Origin: Chloroflexota bacterium | Lineage (GTDB): Bacteria > Chloroflexota > Anaerolineae > Caldilineales > Caldilineaceae | Reading direction: 5' to 3' | Assembly: GCA_003577005.1 (NCBI GenBank) | Contig: QEUW01000060.1 | Location: 1 to 25,345, forward strand | DNA length: 25,345 nucleotides | Part shown: positions 1 to 9,735 of the stretch, piece after piece | Numbering within the stretch: the stretch's first letter is position 1 | Layout of the letters: each line of letters opens with the position of its first letter | The notes under the pieces: generated by a model | Databases searched by the model: none | Told to the model about the DNA's origin: nothing | Seen by the model: only the letters and a program-made list of their open reading frames with translations | Position numbers and translations under genes: made by a program

Positions 1-507
1 TCGCCGCGCGCCGAACACGTGCTGGGCAAGGCAACGGCGCTTGCCCGTTATCATGGGGCCGAATTGTCGCTGATCCATGTGGTAACACCGCCCCATCTGT
101 TGCAACGGATGCCGTTGAGCGACGAGGATCGCGGGCTGATCGAGCGTGTGGTGAACCGCAACCGCCAGGAAGCTGAACGGTATTTCGACCAGTTGCGAAC
201 CCGCTTGTCACCGGAGCCGCAGACCTATGTGCTCGAAGGCGAGCATGTCCCGGCAACAGTCCACAGCTTTATCCAAGACCAGGACATTGATTTGGTGCTG
301 CTGTCGGCCCACGGTCATGTTCACCAGGATCGCCGGCCTTATGGAAGCCTGGCCTACAATTTGATGACCTACGCCGGCGTACCGGTGATCGTCTCTCAAG
401 ATCTGGAAGAACATGAGATCGAACCGACCCCAGCCGAATTGGCGTTCGAGGAAGCAACCTTCCACAGTCAGGAGCGGCTCAACATGCCGCAACCGGTGAC
501 GGTATAG
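1..507 (+). CDS. Universal stress protein (UspA family), 5' end outside window
   Basis: The reading frame is open from base 1, so the gene begins before the window; 168 residues are visible. The first residues, SPRAEHVLGKA, match the segment that follows the first beta strand of UspA-fold proteins (usually ...LDGSPxAE...), so only a short N-terminal piece should be missing. The visible part continues with the ELSLIHVV strand and ends with the family's ATP-binding-type stretch, LLSAHGHVHQDRRPYGSLAYN, in G-x2-G-x9-GS style, followed by GVPVIV. A C-terminal tail of about 35 residues runs beyond the fold. USP proteins are small cytosolic nucleotide-binding proteins linked to stress survival; the specific role here is unknown. 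A GTG at 19 could be mistaken for the start, but it lies inside the conserved region. The downstream gene is 465 nt away, so there is no sign of an operon. Confidence 0.88.
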   Translation, partial: SPRAEHVLGKATALARYHGAELSLIHVVTPPHLLQRMPLSDEDRGLIERVVNRNRQEAERYFDQLRTRLSPEPQTYVLEGEHVPATVHSFIQDQDIDLVLLSAHGHVHQDRRPYGSLAYNLMTYAGVPVIVSQDLEEHEIEPTPAELAFEEATFHSQERLNMPQPVTV

Positions 508-553
508 GAGCGTGCGGCGCCCGGCGATTCGCCAGAGTCTTTATCTACAAATT

Positions 554-600
554 GCGCAGATTGCGCAGGTTCTGCTTTTGGGCACCTGTGTAATCTGCGG
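554..600 (+). terminator. Possible hairpin terminator after the USP gene
   Basis: Bases 554-570 can pair with 584-600 over 17 positions. Fourteen are Watson-Crick pairs, two are G-U when transcribed rightward, and the outermost pair is mismatched; the loop is 13 nt. It starts 47 nt after the USP stop. No T-run follows at once, so it is either a weak or Rho-assisted terminator or simply a folded repeat. The words in it (AATCTGCG-like) occur three times within 50 nt. Confidence 0.4.
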
Positions 601-693
601 TTTGATTTCCGTTAAAAGCGGTAAAGCCGGGCGTGTTTTTGCCTCCGATATTTTTACCTGGTGTGGTGTGTATCCCAACTTTGTTGACGATAG

Positions 694-745
694 TGACGAT
701 CGTAATTGACGATCGTCAATTACGATCGTCAATTACGATCGTAAT
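694..745. repeat. Phased CGATCG palindrome array, including a 38-bp perfect palindrome
   Basis: The hexamer CGATCG occurs four times at exact 13-bp spacing (697, 710, 723, 736). Bases 694-731 form a perfect 38-bp palindrome centred on ATTGACGATCGTCAAT, and 732-745 form a second perfect 14-bp palindrome. The array can fold into a long hairpin without a loop, or act as a row of identical dyad sites on DNA. It lies about 230 nt before the glucan synthase start codon. The function is unknown. Confidence 0.9.
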
Positions 746-972
746 GCAAGCAGCAGTATCGTTGCTGTTTGCATGAGAAGATGAAAGCGAGGGGCGGAGA
801 GCCGTCCTTTCTTGCTGCTTATTTCAAGTTGGGAATTACGCAGTTGGGAGCACCGCCACTCTAGCGGCAGCCGCCAAGCGGGCCCCATCTGGGCGCGACG
901 TCTCCAGGTAATTGCATAAACTCCTATCAAGAGGATACACTTCAAGAAAATCGAGAGATAATCTGAATACCG

Positions 973-3900
973 ATGATAAGCGATTTGCCAACCTATGAAC
1001 CGGTTAACCCGGCCAGATCTGAGGCCACCACCACAGGGGCGCTAGAAAAGGCCGCTCTTGCTGCTGCAACATCCCACACGATTGACCCCAAACCCAAGCG
1101 GCAGAAACCGTTGCTCGACCGCCTTCCTGAACTGGAAAGGCGGCTGGCTGCGCTCTACCATTTCTTTATCCAGGCGTCGGAGCAGGACCTGACCCTTTCG
1201 CTGGCTGCCGAATGGCTCCTCGATAACAACTATATCATCGAACAGACGCTGCGCCAGATCGACGAGGATCTGCCGGAAGGCTATTACCGTGAGTTGCCAA
1301 AACTCGCAGGTGGAGCGTTGGCCGGTCAGCCGCGCATTTACGCAGTGGCGCGTGACTATCTGCTCTACGACAGCATCGAATTCAACCCCGCCCGCCTCCA
1401 ACGCTTTATCGCCGCCTATCAGGAGCGGCGCCCGTTAACTATGGGCGAACTCTGGGCGCTGCCAATTATGCTGCGCATTGTGCTGCTCGAAAGCGTCGTC
1501 CAGGCAGGCAGCTGTATCACAGGCCACGCGACCGTTGAGGAGCTGGCCACGGCCCTTCCCGGTTTTGTCCCCCTGGAGTACCGGCCAGAAGATAATGACA
1601 CCGTGGCCTTTGCAATTTCCAGCTTGCGGCGGATCAACAGCGAAGATTGGCCTGCTTTTTTTGAATATGTGAGTCTGGTACATCAAATTCTGGGAGACGA
1701 CCCTGCCGGCCTCTACCCATTGACGGATTTCGACACCCGGAACCGGTACCGTGAGGTCATCGAAACGCTGGCCAAGAGGAGCGCACACTCCGAAGAAAAG
1801 ATCGCCGCAGCCGCCATCGAATACGCCCACACAGCCTTTCGGAAGAACGAGGCCATTGGGGCAACCAATGGAGCATCTCCGGTCGGCCAACCGGTGGACC
1901 CGTGGGCCGGGCTCTCGCTTCCTCGCGAATGCCATGTAGGCTACCACCTGATTGGCGCAGGTCGCACTGCGCTAGAGCAGCAGTTTCGTTTTCGGCCTGG
2001 TCCAGGGCGCCGGCTCCAGCGTGTGGTGCTTGCCCATCCCACGCACTTTTATCTCGGCGCGATCGCGCTGATTGCGCTGCTCATCGCAACGGCAGCGGTG
2101 GCCTACGCGGTTGCAGCCGGTGGCTCGCTTTGGTTCGTGTTGCTGGCGGCGTTGCTGATGGTTGTGCCAGCGTTGACCATTGCTGTCGATCTGGTCAACT
2201 ATCTGGTGACGCAGTTGATCCCACCGCGCACCCTGCCAAAGCTGGAATTCGAGCAAGGCATTCCGGCTGCGTGCCGGACGATGGTCGTCATTCCCGCCCT
2301 CCTGTCGCAGCCTGGCGATGTGGATACGCTCTTCGACGAGCTCGAACTGCATTATCTGAGCAACCCCGACCCAAATCACAACCTGACCTTTGCCCTGTTG
2401 GGTGACTTTGCCGATGCGCCGGAAGAGACGCGGCCTGAAGATGAGGCGATCCTGGCCCGGGCGCGCCAGCGGTTGACTGCGCTCAATGACCAATATCCGT
2501 TTGACCCCTTTTACTTCTTTCACCGCCGTCGCCTCTGGAATCCACTGCAAAAGGTCTGGATGGGGTGGGAGCGGAAGCGGGGAAAGCTCCATGAATTCAA
2601 TCGGCTGCTGCGGGGTGACCCCCAAACGTCGTTTGTGATCCAGCTCGGGGATCTCGCTCTGCTCCCAGAGATTCGCTATGTGATTACGCTCGATGCCGAC
2701 ACGGTGCTCCCGCGTGAAAGCGCGTGCCGGTTGGTCGGCACCCTGGCGCACCCGCTCAACCGGGCCCATTTCGACCCGCAAACAGGTAAGATCTGTGCCG
2801 GCTACTCGATCCTCCAGCCGCGCACGGCGGTCAAGCCGACCAGCGCTAATCGCTCGCTCTTTACTCGTGTCTTTGCCGGTGACATCGGTATCGACCTCTA
2901 CACGCGCGCCGTCTCGGATGTCTATCATGATCTCTTTGGTACGGGGATCTATGTCGGCAAGGGTATCTACGATGTCGATGCCTTCGAGCGGAGCCTGGTA
3001 GACCGCGTGCCGGAGAACTCGCTGCTCAGCCACGATCTCTTCGAAGGTGTGCATGGGCGCACTGGGCTGGTGACCGATATCGTCCTCTATGAGGATTACC
3101 CCCCCCACTACCTGGCAAGTATCTTGCGCACCCATCGTTGGGTGCGTGGAGATTGGCAACTGTTACCCTGGCTGGGGCGCAGGGTTCCTTCTGTAAACGG
3201 TCCCATCCCCAACGACCTGGCACGGATCGCGCGGTGGAAGATCTTTGACAATCTCCGCCGCAGCCTACTTTCTCCGGCCTTGTTGACGCTGCTAGTCCTG
3301 GGGTGGACGGTGTTGCCCGGTTCGCCCTTGCTCTGGACGCTACTCGGCATGGCGACGCCGGGGCTGGCGCTGCTGTTGGCAGCATTGCGTGGCGCCAGGC
3401 ACTATCTGGCAAGCGAGGACCGTATCGCCGCCGGTCGCGAGGTGCGAACCGATCTGGTCAGTCACGGCTTGCGCTGGCTGCTCTTTTTGGCCTTTTTGCC
3501 CTACGAAGCCCTACTCTACACCGACGCCATCGCCACAACGCTGGTGCGCCTCTACATCCGCCGGCGCAATCTGCTCGAGTGGACCACTGCCGCGCGGACG
3601 GTGCGCGTTTTTGGCGACGAGGTCTCGGCCACGACTACGATCATGCACATGCTGCCGGCGCATCTGCTGACCGCAGCCATTGCTGTCTTGGCGCTCTACC
3701 TGGCGCCGTGGCGCATCTGGCTCGTGGCCCCTTTTCTCGCGACCTGGCTGTTGGCCTGGCGGATCGCCTATCGGATCAGCCTGCCCGACATTGCCGATGA
3801 CGAACCGCTCAACGCCCAGCAAAAAGCGGAACTGCGCCGCCTGGCGCGCCATACCTGGCTCTTTTTCGAACACTATGTCGGCCCGGGCGACAACTGGTTG

Positions 3901-6900
3901 CCCCCTGACCACTATCAGGAGGACCCCCGCGGGAGCGTCGCCCACCGCACATCGCCGACCAATATCGGCATGTATCTGGCCGCCGCGCTTGGCGCCTACG
4001 ATTTGGGCTATCTTGGCGGGCTTGAACTCTATGCCCGGCTGCGTTCGAGCTTTGATGCGCTGGAGCGGCTTGACCGCTATCGGGGTCACTTCCTCAACTG
4101 GATCGATACGCGTACACTGGAACCACTGCCACCGCGCTATGTTTCGACGGTGGACAGCGGCAACCTGGCCGCTGCGCTGGTCGCACTCAAACATGGTTGC
4201 CTGGCCCAACCAGCGCAACCCCTCTGGCGCTGGGAGCGGTGGGAAGGCTTGCTCGATACGCTTGCCCTGCTCGACCAGCCGTTGGCTACGCTGGCCCGTA
4301 TCGACTCGACGGTCGATGCGCCGATGCGCTCTTACCTGACCCAGGTACGCCAGCAAGTGCTCGCTGTACGCCACCGGCCCGATGAATGGCATCGTTTACT
4401 GACCTGGTTGGCCGAAGAGGAACGCCGTGTGATCGATGGCATCTTGCTTACATCGATCGAGGACCATGGAGCGATCCTCGACACCGAGTTGATCCAGAGT
4501 TTGCGCGCCTATGTCGAGCGCATCCATCACCACCTGAGCGATTGGCAGCGCGAGTTGAGTCGTCTCCAACCGTGGCTGGCGCGCTTTTACGAGCCTTCGC
4601 CTTACCTCACCAGCGACGAAGCGCCGCTTGCGGTACGCCAGGCATGGCGCCATCTGCGCGAATCGCTGCCCCCTGCCCCGCGGCTTTCCGAGATCGCAGC
4701 CTTGAGCGCAACCGCCCAGGAACGCCTCGGGCCGCTCATCCACATGCTCGCCGATGCAGAGGGCGCCTCGCCAGAGGCGGCAGAGGCGCTTGCCTGGTGC
4801 AAAGATTTTCAGCGCGAGCTGGCAACCGCGCAGTCAACTGCGGAGATGCTAACCGCGGGCTTTGCCGCCCTTGCTGCCAAAGCGGACTGCTATATCAACG
4901 AGATGGAGTTTGGCTTTCTCTTTGACAAGCGGCGCGAAGTCTTTCACATCGGCTACAATCTGGACGCCGGCCAGCTTGATCGCAACTATTATGATCTGCT
5001 GGCCTCTGAAGCACGTATGGCGAGCGTGGTCGCCCTTGCCAAGTATGATGTGCCGCAAAGCCACTGGCTCCACCTGGGCCGGCCCTTGACAACGGTGGCT
5101 TCAGGCAAAGAAGCACTGCTCTCGTGGAGCGGCACGATGTTCGAGTATTTGATGCCACCGCTGCTGATGCGCCACTATAAGGAGACCTTGCTCTATACCA
5201 GTTGTCACGCCGCGATCGACCACCAGATCGCCTACGGCCGCCAAAAGGGGGTGCCGTGGGGAATCTCCGAATCGGGCTTTTACGCCTTTGATGCGGCGAT
5301 GAGTTATCAATATCGTGCATTTGGGGTCCCTGGTCTAGGCTTCAAACGGGGTCTGGGCGATGACCTGGTGATCGCGCCCTACGCTTCGCTGCTGGCGTTG
5401 CCATTCCGCCCGCAGGCCGTGTTCCAGAATCTCCAGGCGCTCAAGACGCTGGGCCTGTGGGGCCGTTACGGCTTGTACGAGGCGGTTGATTTTACGCGGT
5501 CGCGCCTCAAATTTGGCCAGGAGTACGCCATCGTGCGCGAGTATATGGCCCACCATCAGGGGATGATCATGCTGGCGCTGGTTGACCTGCTCAAAGCTAC
5601 CCAGATCGTCGATTATTTTCATGACGAGCCACGCATCCAGAGTGTCGAATTGCTTTTGCAGGAACAGGCGCCGCGTGGGGTTCCGCTGCAATACCCGCAC
5701 GAGGAAGAGACAACCCAACTGTCCCCCCCGCCGCGCACCGTGACAGCCGACGCGTGGCGCGTGCCGACCAATACACCGTTGCCGCTAGTCCACTATCTGT
5801 CGAATGGGCACTACGGTGTGTTATTGACCAACGCTGGCGCCGGCTTTAGCCAGACCTCTGACCTGATGTTGACACGCTGGCGCGCCGACACCACATTGGA
5901 TGATTGGGGCTCGTGGCTCTATATTGAAGATGTCGAGTCGGGTGCGCTCTGGTCGGCCGGTCTGCAACCCACGGGCGTTGCGCCCGAATACCTGGAAGTA
6001 CAGTATTTGCCCCATGTGGTCGAGTTCCGCCGGCGTGACTACGAGATTGCGCTCCACCTTGCCGTCACCGTCGCAACGGAGGATGATGTCGAAGTGCGCC
6101 GTGTCACCGTGACCAATGACAGCGACCGCCCACGACGGCTGCGGCTGACGACCTACGGTGAAGTCGTGCTTGGCCCGGCAGGCGCCGACCTGCGCCACCC
6201 GGCCTTTGGCAAGCTCTTTATCGAAAGCGAATACGATGCTGAGGCAAACCTGCTGATCTTCCGCCGCCGCCCGCGCGCCGACACCGAGTCACCCCAATTC
6301 CTGGCCCATGGGCTTATAGTGGAATCTGGCCTGCCTGTCACCGGCGCACATGAAAGCGACCGGGCGCGTTTCCTGGGCCGTGTTGGCGATTGCCGCCGGC
6401 CGGCAGCGCTCGCGGACGACGCTGGTCACTCCGGCTCCTGGCTCAGTGGAACCACCGGAGCGACGCTGGACCCGATCATGGCGCTGGGGCAAGAGCTCGA
6501 ATTGCCACCTCATAGCGCTGCCCAACTTGCTTTCTTGACCTTCACTGCACCCACCCGCCAGGCGCTCATCGCCTTGGCGGGGCGCTATGACCAGTGGTCC
6601 ACCGTCGAACGTACATTTACACGGGCGCGGCACGCTGCTGAACGAGAGATGCGCGAGTTTGACCTGACCAGCCCGCAGATCGAGCGCTTCCAGCAGGTGC
6701 TATCGCTCCTCTTCTATCCTTACCCTGCGCTCCGCGCGCCGTCCGCGGTACTGTCCGCCAACGAAAAGAACCAGTCCGGCCTCTGGGCCTATGGTATTTC
6801 CGGCGACTATCCGATTCTGCTCGTGCGGGTGGCGGGCGAAGAGCATGGCGAATTGCTTCAGGAACTGTTACAGGCGCATGCGTACTGGCGCCGGCGCGGG

Positions 6901-9672
6901 CTGCTCATCGACCTGGTCATCTTGAATTCGGAAGAGACGCACTACGGCCAGGCGCTGCAAGGCTTTATCCATCGCCTCATCGAGCGGATGGAGGGCACGG
7001 GCTGGATCAACCAGCGTGGCGGCATCTATATCCTGCGCGAGGACCAGTTGGGCGAAGCCGACCCGATCCTCTTGCAGACGGTGGCGCGCGTCTTCCTGGA
7101 TGGCGCCCGTGGCCCATTAGCAGAACAACTGGACGAGTTGCTCGAACAGCCCACAAGTCTACCCCTTTTCGAGCCACTGCTCGGGCCCGAAGAGGTGCCC
7201 GATGAGACGCCTGCGCTTGTGCGGCCGGATGATCTACACTTTGACAACGGCTGGGGCGGCTTTAGCGCCGATGGGCGCGAGTATGTGATCTTTTTGCGAC
7301 CAGGCAAGTACACCACACCGGCGCCCTGGATCAATGTGATCGCCAATCCTGATTTTGGCTTTCTAATCTCCGAAAGCGGCGGCGGCTACACATGGGCCGA
7401 GAACAGCGGCGAGAACCGTCTTACCCCCTGGCGCAACGACCCCGTCTGCGACGGGCCGGGCGAGGCGCTCTATCTGCGCGACGAAGAGACAGCCGAGATC
7501 TGGTCGCCGTTGCCGCAACCGGCGCCGGCAGCGGCCCCCTACCTTGTGCGGCATGGCATGGGCTATACCATCTTCGAGCACCATAGCCACAGCCTGCGCC
7601 AGGTGACGCGCTTCTTCGCTGCGCCCGATGCGCCGGTCAAGATCATCCAGTTGCGGCTGGAAAACGCGTCATCGCGCCCCCGGCGCATCACCGTCACCTA
7701 TTACGCCGAGTGGGTGTTAGGTGTGCAGCGTGACAGTACGCAATTGACCATCATGCCTGAATATGATGACGATACCAACGCACTGCTGGCTCGCAACCCC
7801 TATAGCTTTGAGTTTTCCGAGCGGGTGGCTTTTCTCTCATGCAGCAAGGAGCCACACAGCCTCACCGCTGACCGCAGCGAGTTTCTGGGCCGTCTCGGTA
7901 CGCTGCGCCGGCCAGCCGGGCTGACGCGTGTCGGGTTGGGCACCCGTGTCCAGGCCGGGCTTGACCCCTGCGCCGCCCTCCAACTGCATGTGGACTTGCC
8001 CCCCGGCGCTAGCGAGGAACTGTACTTTCTCCTCGGCCAGGGCGCCGATCGCGACGAGGCGCTGGCCCTGGCGCAGCGTTTTCAGGATCAGCAAGAAGTG
8101 GCAAGGGCCTGGCAGGGCGTCCATGATACGTGGGAACAGATCTTGGGGATCGTACAGGTTGAGACACCTGACCCGGCGATGAATCTCCTGCTCAACCGCT
8201 GGCTGCCGTACCAGTCACTGGCCTGTCGCATCTGGGGGCGGTCGGCGCTCTACCAGTCCAGCGGGGCCTATGGCTTTCGTGACCAGTTGCAAGATGTGAT
8301 GGCGGCGGTGGACGCCCGGCCCGATGTGGCGCGCGCCCAGATTCTGCGCGCTGCACGCCACCAGTTCGAGGAGGGCGATGTGCTCCACTGGTGGCACCCG
8401 CCATCGGGTCGTGGGGTACGAACGCGCATCACCGACGATCTCCTCTGGCTTCCCTTTGTCACGGCTCATTATGTGACCACCACCGGCGACGAGTCTATTC
8501 TAACTGAGGAAGTGCCGTTTCTGGTCGGCAAACCGCTGATCGAAGGCGAGGAAGAACGGTATAGCGAGTACGAAGCGACGCCGCAGAGCTTTTCGTTGCT
8601 CGAACACTGCCGGCGGGCGTTGAAGAGAGGAACAACGGCAGGGCCACATGGCATCCCGCTCATCGGCGGGGGTGACTGGAACGACGGCATGAACCGGGTC
8701 GGCATTCATGGCCAGGGTGAGAGCATCTGGCTGGGGTGGTTCCTCCATGCCACGCTGACCCGCTTTGCCGCGTTGTGCGAGCAGGTAGGCGATCAGCGGG
8801 CGGCAACACGTTACCGACAGGATGCCGAGAAGATCCGCCATGCGCTCGAATACAATGGCTGGGACGGCGACTGGTATCGCCGCGCCTACTACGATGACGG
8901 GACGCCGCTCGGCTCGGCCGAAAACCGCGAGTGCCGGATTGATGCCATCGCCCAGTCGTGGGCGGTGCTTTCCGGGGCCGGAGACAGGCGGCGGGCGCAA
9001 CAGGCGATGCAAGCTGTGCTGGAACGGCTGGTCAAGCGCGAGGAGCGGCTGCTCTTGCTCTTTACCCCACCCTTTGACAAGACTCCCAAAGACCCGGGTT
9101 ACATCAAGGGCTATCTGCCCGGTGTGCGCGAAAATGGCGGCCAGTACACGCACGCTGCCCTGTGGACGATCTGGGCTTTTGCCGAGCTGGGCGATGGCGA
9201 CCTGGCCGAAGAACTCTTCCGGCTGATCAACCCCATCTACCGGGCAGATACGCCAGAGAAGGCCGAGCGATATAAGGTCGAACCCTATGTGATCTCAGCC
9301 GATGTCTATAGCATCCCGCCGCATACGGGGCGCGGCGGCTGGACGTGGTACACCGGCTCCGCGGGCTGGATGCACCGGTTGGGCATCGAGGCAATTCTCG
9401 GTCTGCGCCGCTTTGGGGATACTCTGCGCCTGGCGCCATGTATCCCCAAAGCGTGGCCGGGTTTTTGCCTGCGCTATCGCTACGGCAAAACAATCTACGA
9501 GATCGAGGTGAACAATCCGCGGGGTGTCAACCGTGGGATATGCAAGGCCACACTGAATGGCAAACCCGTTGTTGCGGAGCAGCTCCCGTTGGCAGACGAC
9601 GGCGGGCACCACATAGTGCAGGTCGAACTAGGGGAAGCAGAGCAGTCGCCCACCGAGACACCGCTCGCCTGA
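973..9672 (+). CDS. ndvB: Cyclic beta-1,2-glucan synthase (GT84 / cyclisation domain / GH94)
   Basis: This 2899-aa membrane protein matches the length and layout of rhizobial/Brucella NdvB/ChvB/Cgs (about 2850 aa). Family knowledge: it polymerises glucose from UDP-glucose on the protein itself, cyclises the chain and trims its length by phosphorolysis. Visible in the sequence: a cytosolic N-terminal region; a hydrophobic pair near 360-415; a GT84 domain with the DAD motif at 574-576 and an RxxRWxRGDWQ motif near 719-729; membrane segments near 771-806, 833-864 and 892-933; a glycoamylase-like/cyclisation domain near 1341-1545 (EYMAHHQGMIMLAL at its end); two related beta-sandwich blocks starting near 1608 and 2090; and a C-terminal GH94 domain with the GDWNDGMN motif at 2567-2574, which carries the general-acid Asp. 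The ATG at 973 has only a weak upstream GAGAGA. There is no frameshift and all main motifs are intact. The product probably enters the periplasm or envelope. The biochemical outcome in this lineage is inferred from the family. Confidence 0.9.
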   Translation: MISDLPTYEPVNPARSEATTTGALEKAALAAATSHTIDPKPKRQKPLLDRLPELERRLAALYHFFIQASEQDLTLSLAAEWLLDNNYIIEQTLRQIDEDLPEGYYRELPKLAGGALAGQPRIYAVARDYLLYDSIEFNPARLQRFIAAYQERRPLTMGELWALPIMLRIVLLESVVQAGSCITGHATVEELATALPGFVPLEYRPEDNDTVAFAISSLRRINSEDWPAFFEYVSLVHQILGDDPAGLYPLTDFDTRNRYREVIETLAKRSAHSEEKIAAAAIEYAHTAFRKNEAIGATNGASPVGQPVDPWAGLSLPRECHVGYHLIGAGRTALEQQFRFRPGPGRRLQRVVLAHPTHFYLGAIALIALLIATAAVAYAVAAGGSLWFVLLAALLMVVPALTIAVDLVNYLVTQLIPPRTLPKLEFEQGIPAACRTMVVIPALLSQPGDVDTLFDELELHYLSNPDPNHNLTFALLGDFADAPEETRPEDEAILARARQRLTALNDQYPFDPFYFFHRRRLWNPLQKVWMGWERKRGKLHEFNRLLRGDPQTSFVIQLGDLALLPEIRYVITLDADTVLPRESACRLVGTLAHPLNRAHFDPQTGKICAGYSILQPRTAVKPTSANRSLFTRVFAGDIGIDLYTRAVSDVYHDLFGTGIYVGKGIYDVDAFERSLVDRVPENSLLSHDLFEGVHGRTGLVTDIVLYEDYPPHYLASILRTHRWVRGDWQLLPWLGRRVPSVNGPIPNDLARIARWKIFDNLRRSLLSPALLTLLVLGWTVLPGSPLLWTLLGMATPGLALLLAALRGARHYLASEDRIAAGREVRTDLVSHGLRWLLFLAFLPYEALLYTDAIATTLVRLYIRRRNLLEWTTAARTVRVFGDEVSATTTIMHMLPAHLLTAAIAVLALYLAPWRIWLVAPFLATWLLAWRIAYRISLPDIADDEPLNAQQKAELRRLARHTWLFFEHYVGPGDNWLPPDHYQEDPRGSVAHRTSPTNIGMYLAAALGAYDLGYLGGLELYARLRSSFDALERLDRYRGHFLNWIDTRTLEPLPPRYVSTVDSGNLAAALVALKHGCLAQPAQPLWRWERWEGLLDTLALLDQPLATLARIDSTVDAPMRSYLTQVRQQVLAVRHRPDEWHRLLTWLAEEERRVIDGILLTSIEDHGAILDTELIQSLRAYVERIHHHLSDWQRELSRLQPWLARFYEPSPYLTSDEAPLAVRQAWRHLRESLPPAPRLSEIAALSATAQERLGPLIHMLADAEGASPEAAEALAWCKDFQRELATAQSTAEMLTAGFAALAAKADCYINEMEFGFLFDKRREVFHIGYNLDAGQLDRNYYDLLASEARMASVVALAKYDVPQSHWLHLGRPLTTVASGKEALLSWSGTMFEYLMPPLLMRHYKETLLYTSCHAAIDHQIAYGRQKGVPWGISESGFYAFDAAMSYQYRAFGVPGLGFKRGLGDDLVIAPYASLLALPFRPQAVFQNLQALKTLGLWGRYGLYEAVDFTRSRLKFGQEYAIVREYMAHHQGMIMLALVDLLKATQIVDYFHDEPRIQSVELLLQEQAPRGVPLQYPHEEETTQLSPPPRTVTADAWRVPTNTPLPLVHYLSNGHYGVLLTNAGAGFSQTSDLMLTRWRADTTLDDWGSWLYIEDVESGALWSAGLQPTGVAPEYLEVQYLPHVVEFRRRDYEIALHLAVTVATEDDVEVRRVTVTNDSDRPRRLRLTTYGEVVLGPAGADLRHPAFGKLFIESEYDAEANLLIFRRRPRADTESPQFLAHGLIVESGLPVTGAHESDRARFLGRVGDCRRPAALADDAGHSGSWLSGTTGATLDPIMALGQELELPPHSAAQLAFLTFTAPTRQALIALAGRYDQWSTVERTFTRARHAAEREMREFDLTSPQIERFQQVLSLLFYPYPALRAPSAVLSANEKNQSGLWAYGISGDYPILLVRVAGEEHGELLQELLQAHAYWRRRGLLIDLVILNSEETHYGQALQGFIHRLIERMEGTGWINQRGGIYILREDQLGEADPILLQTVARVFLDGARGPLAEQLDELLEQPTSLPLFEPLLGPEEVPDETPALVRPDDLHFDNGWGGFSADGREYVIFLRPGKYTTPAPWINVIANPDFGFLISESGGGYTWAENSGENRLTPWRNDPVCDGPGEALYLRDEETAEIWSPLPQPAPAAAPYLVRHGMGYTIFEHHSHSLRQVTRFFAAPDAPVKIIQLRLENASSRPRRITVTYYAEWVLGVQRDSTQLTIMPEYDDDTNALLARNPYSFEFSERVAFLSCSKEPHSLTADRSEFLGRLGTLRRPAGLTRVGLGTRVQAGLDPCAALQLHVDLPPGASEELYFLLGQGADRDEALALAQRFQDQQEVARAWQGVHDTWEQILGIVQVETPDPAMNLLLNRWLPYQSLACRIWGRSALYQSSGAYGFRDQLQDVMAAVDARPDVARAQILRAARHQFEEGDVLHWWHPPSGRGVRTRITDDLLWLPFVTAHYVTTTGDESILTEEVPFLVGKPLIEGEEERYSEYEATPQSFSLLEHCRRALKRGTTAGPHGIPLIGGGDWNDGMNRVGIHGQGESIWLGWFLHATLTRFAALCEQVGDQRAATRYRQDAEKIRHALEYNGWDGDWYRRAYYDDGTPLGSAENRECRIDAIAQSWAVLSGAGDRRRAQQAMQAVLERLVKREERLLLLFTPPFDKTPKDPGYIKGYLPGVRENGGQYTHAALWTIWAFAELGDGDLAEELFRLINPIYRADTPEKAERYKVEPYVISADVYSIPPHTGRGGWTWYTGSAGWMHRLGIEAILGLRRFGDTLRLAPCIPKAWPGFCLRYRYGKTIYEIEVNNPRGVNRGICKATLNGKPVVAEQLPLADDGGHHIVQVELGEAEQSPTETPLA

Positions 9673-9701
9673 GCCCTGGTTGCTGCCCGCTATCCTCGGA
9701 T

Positions 9702-9735
9702 CAAGGGGCTGGCATGCCCACGTGCGAGCCCCTTG
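9702..9735. terminator. Shared hairpin between two convergent genes
   Basis: CAAGGGGCT (9702-9710) pairs perfectly with AGCCCCTTG (9727-9735), a 9-bp GC-rich stem with a 16-nt loop. It fills the 63-nt gap between the stops of the glucan synthase gene (9672) and the minus-strand nucleotidyltransferase gene (9736-9738), directly abutting the latter. No T-run follows on either strand, so a bidirectional terminator is likely but not certain. Confidence 0.55.

Larger units (their letters stand above)
508..972. other. 465-nt gene-free spacer rich in small repeats
   Basis: No credible gene is seen here. A 65-codon GTG-initiated frame (512-709) is made largely of repeat sequence and has no recognisable protein features. 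The spacer holds a tandem 9-mer ATTGCGCAG twice (551-568), which forms part of a 17-bp stem (554-600), and a phased palindrome array (694-745). The stretch 750-906 shows nothing I can name. The last 60 nt before the glucan synthase gene are relatively A/T-rich and probably hold its promoter, but no convincing -35/-10 pair was found. The best -10-like hexamer is GATAAT at 957-962, 10 nt before the ATG. Confidence 0.6.

Noticed and set aside
512..709. 65-codon GTG-initiated frame after the USP gene
   Set aside because: It runs through the hairpin and palindrome repeats, its QIAQIAQ part is the tandem 9-mer translated, and no Shine-Dalgarno sequence or homology pattern is seen.
694..745. CRISPR array
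   Set aside because: The repeats have no unique spacers; the period is 13 bp and the units are self-complementary.
1972..3159. 395-codon open frame on the minus strand, plus other long antisense frames (3511-4392, 8500-9153)
   Set aside because: They lie fully inside the glucan synthase gene, have no recognisable motifs, and arise from the GC-rich codon use of the real gene.
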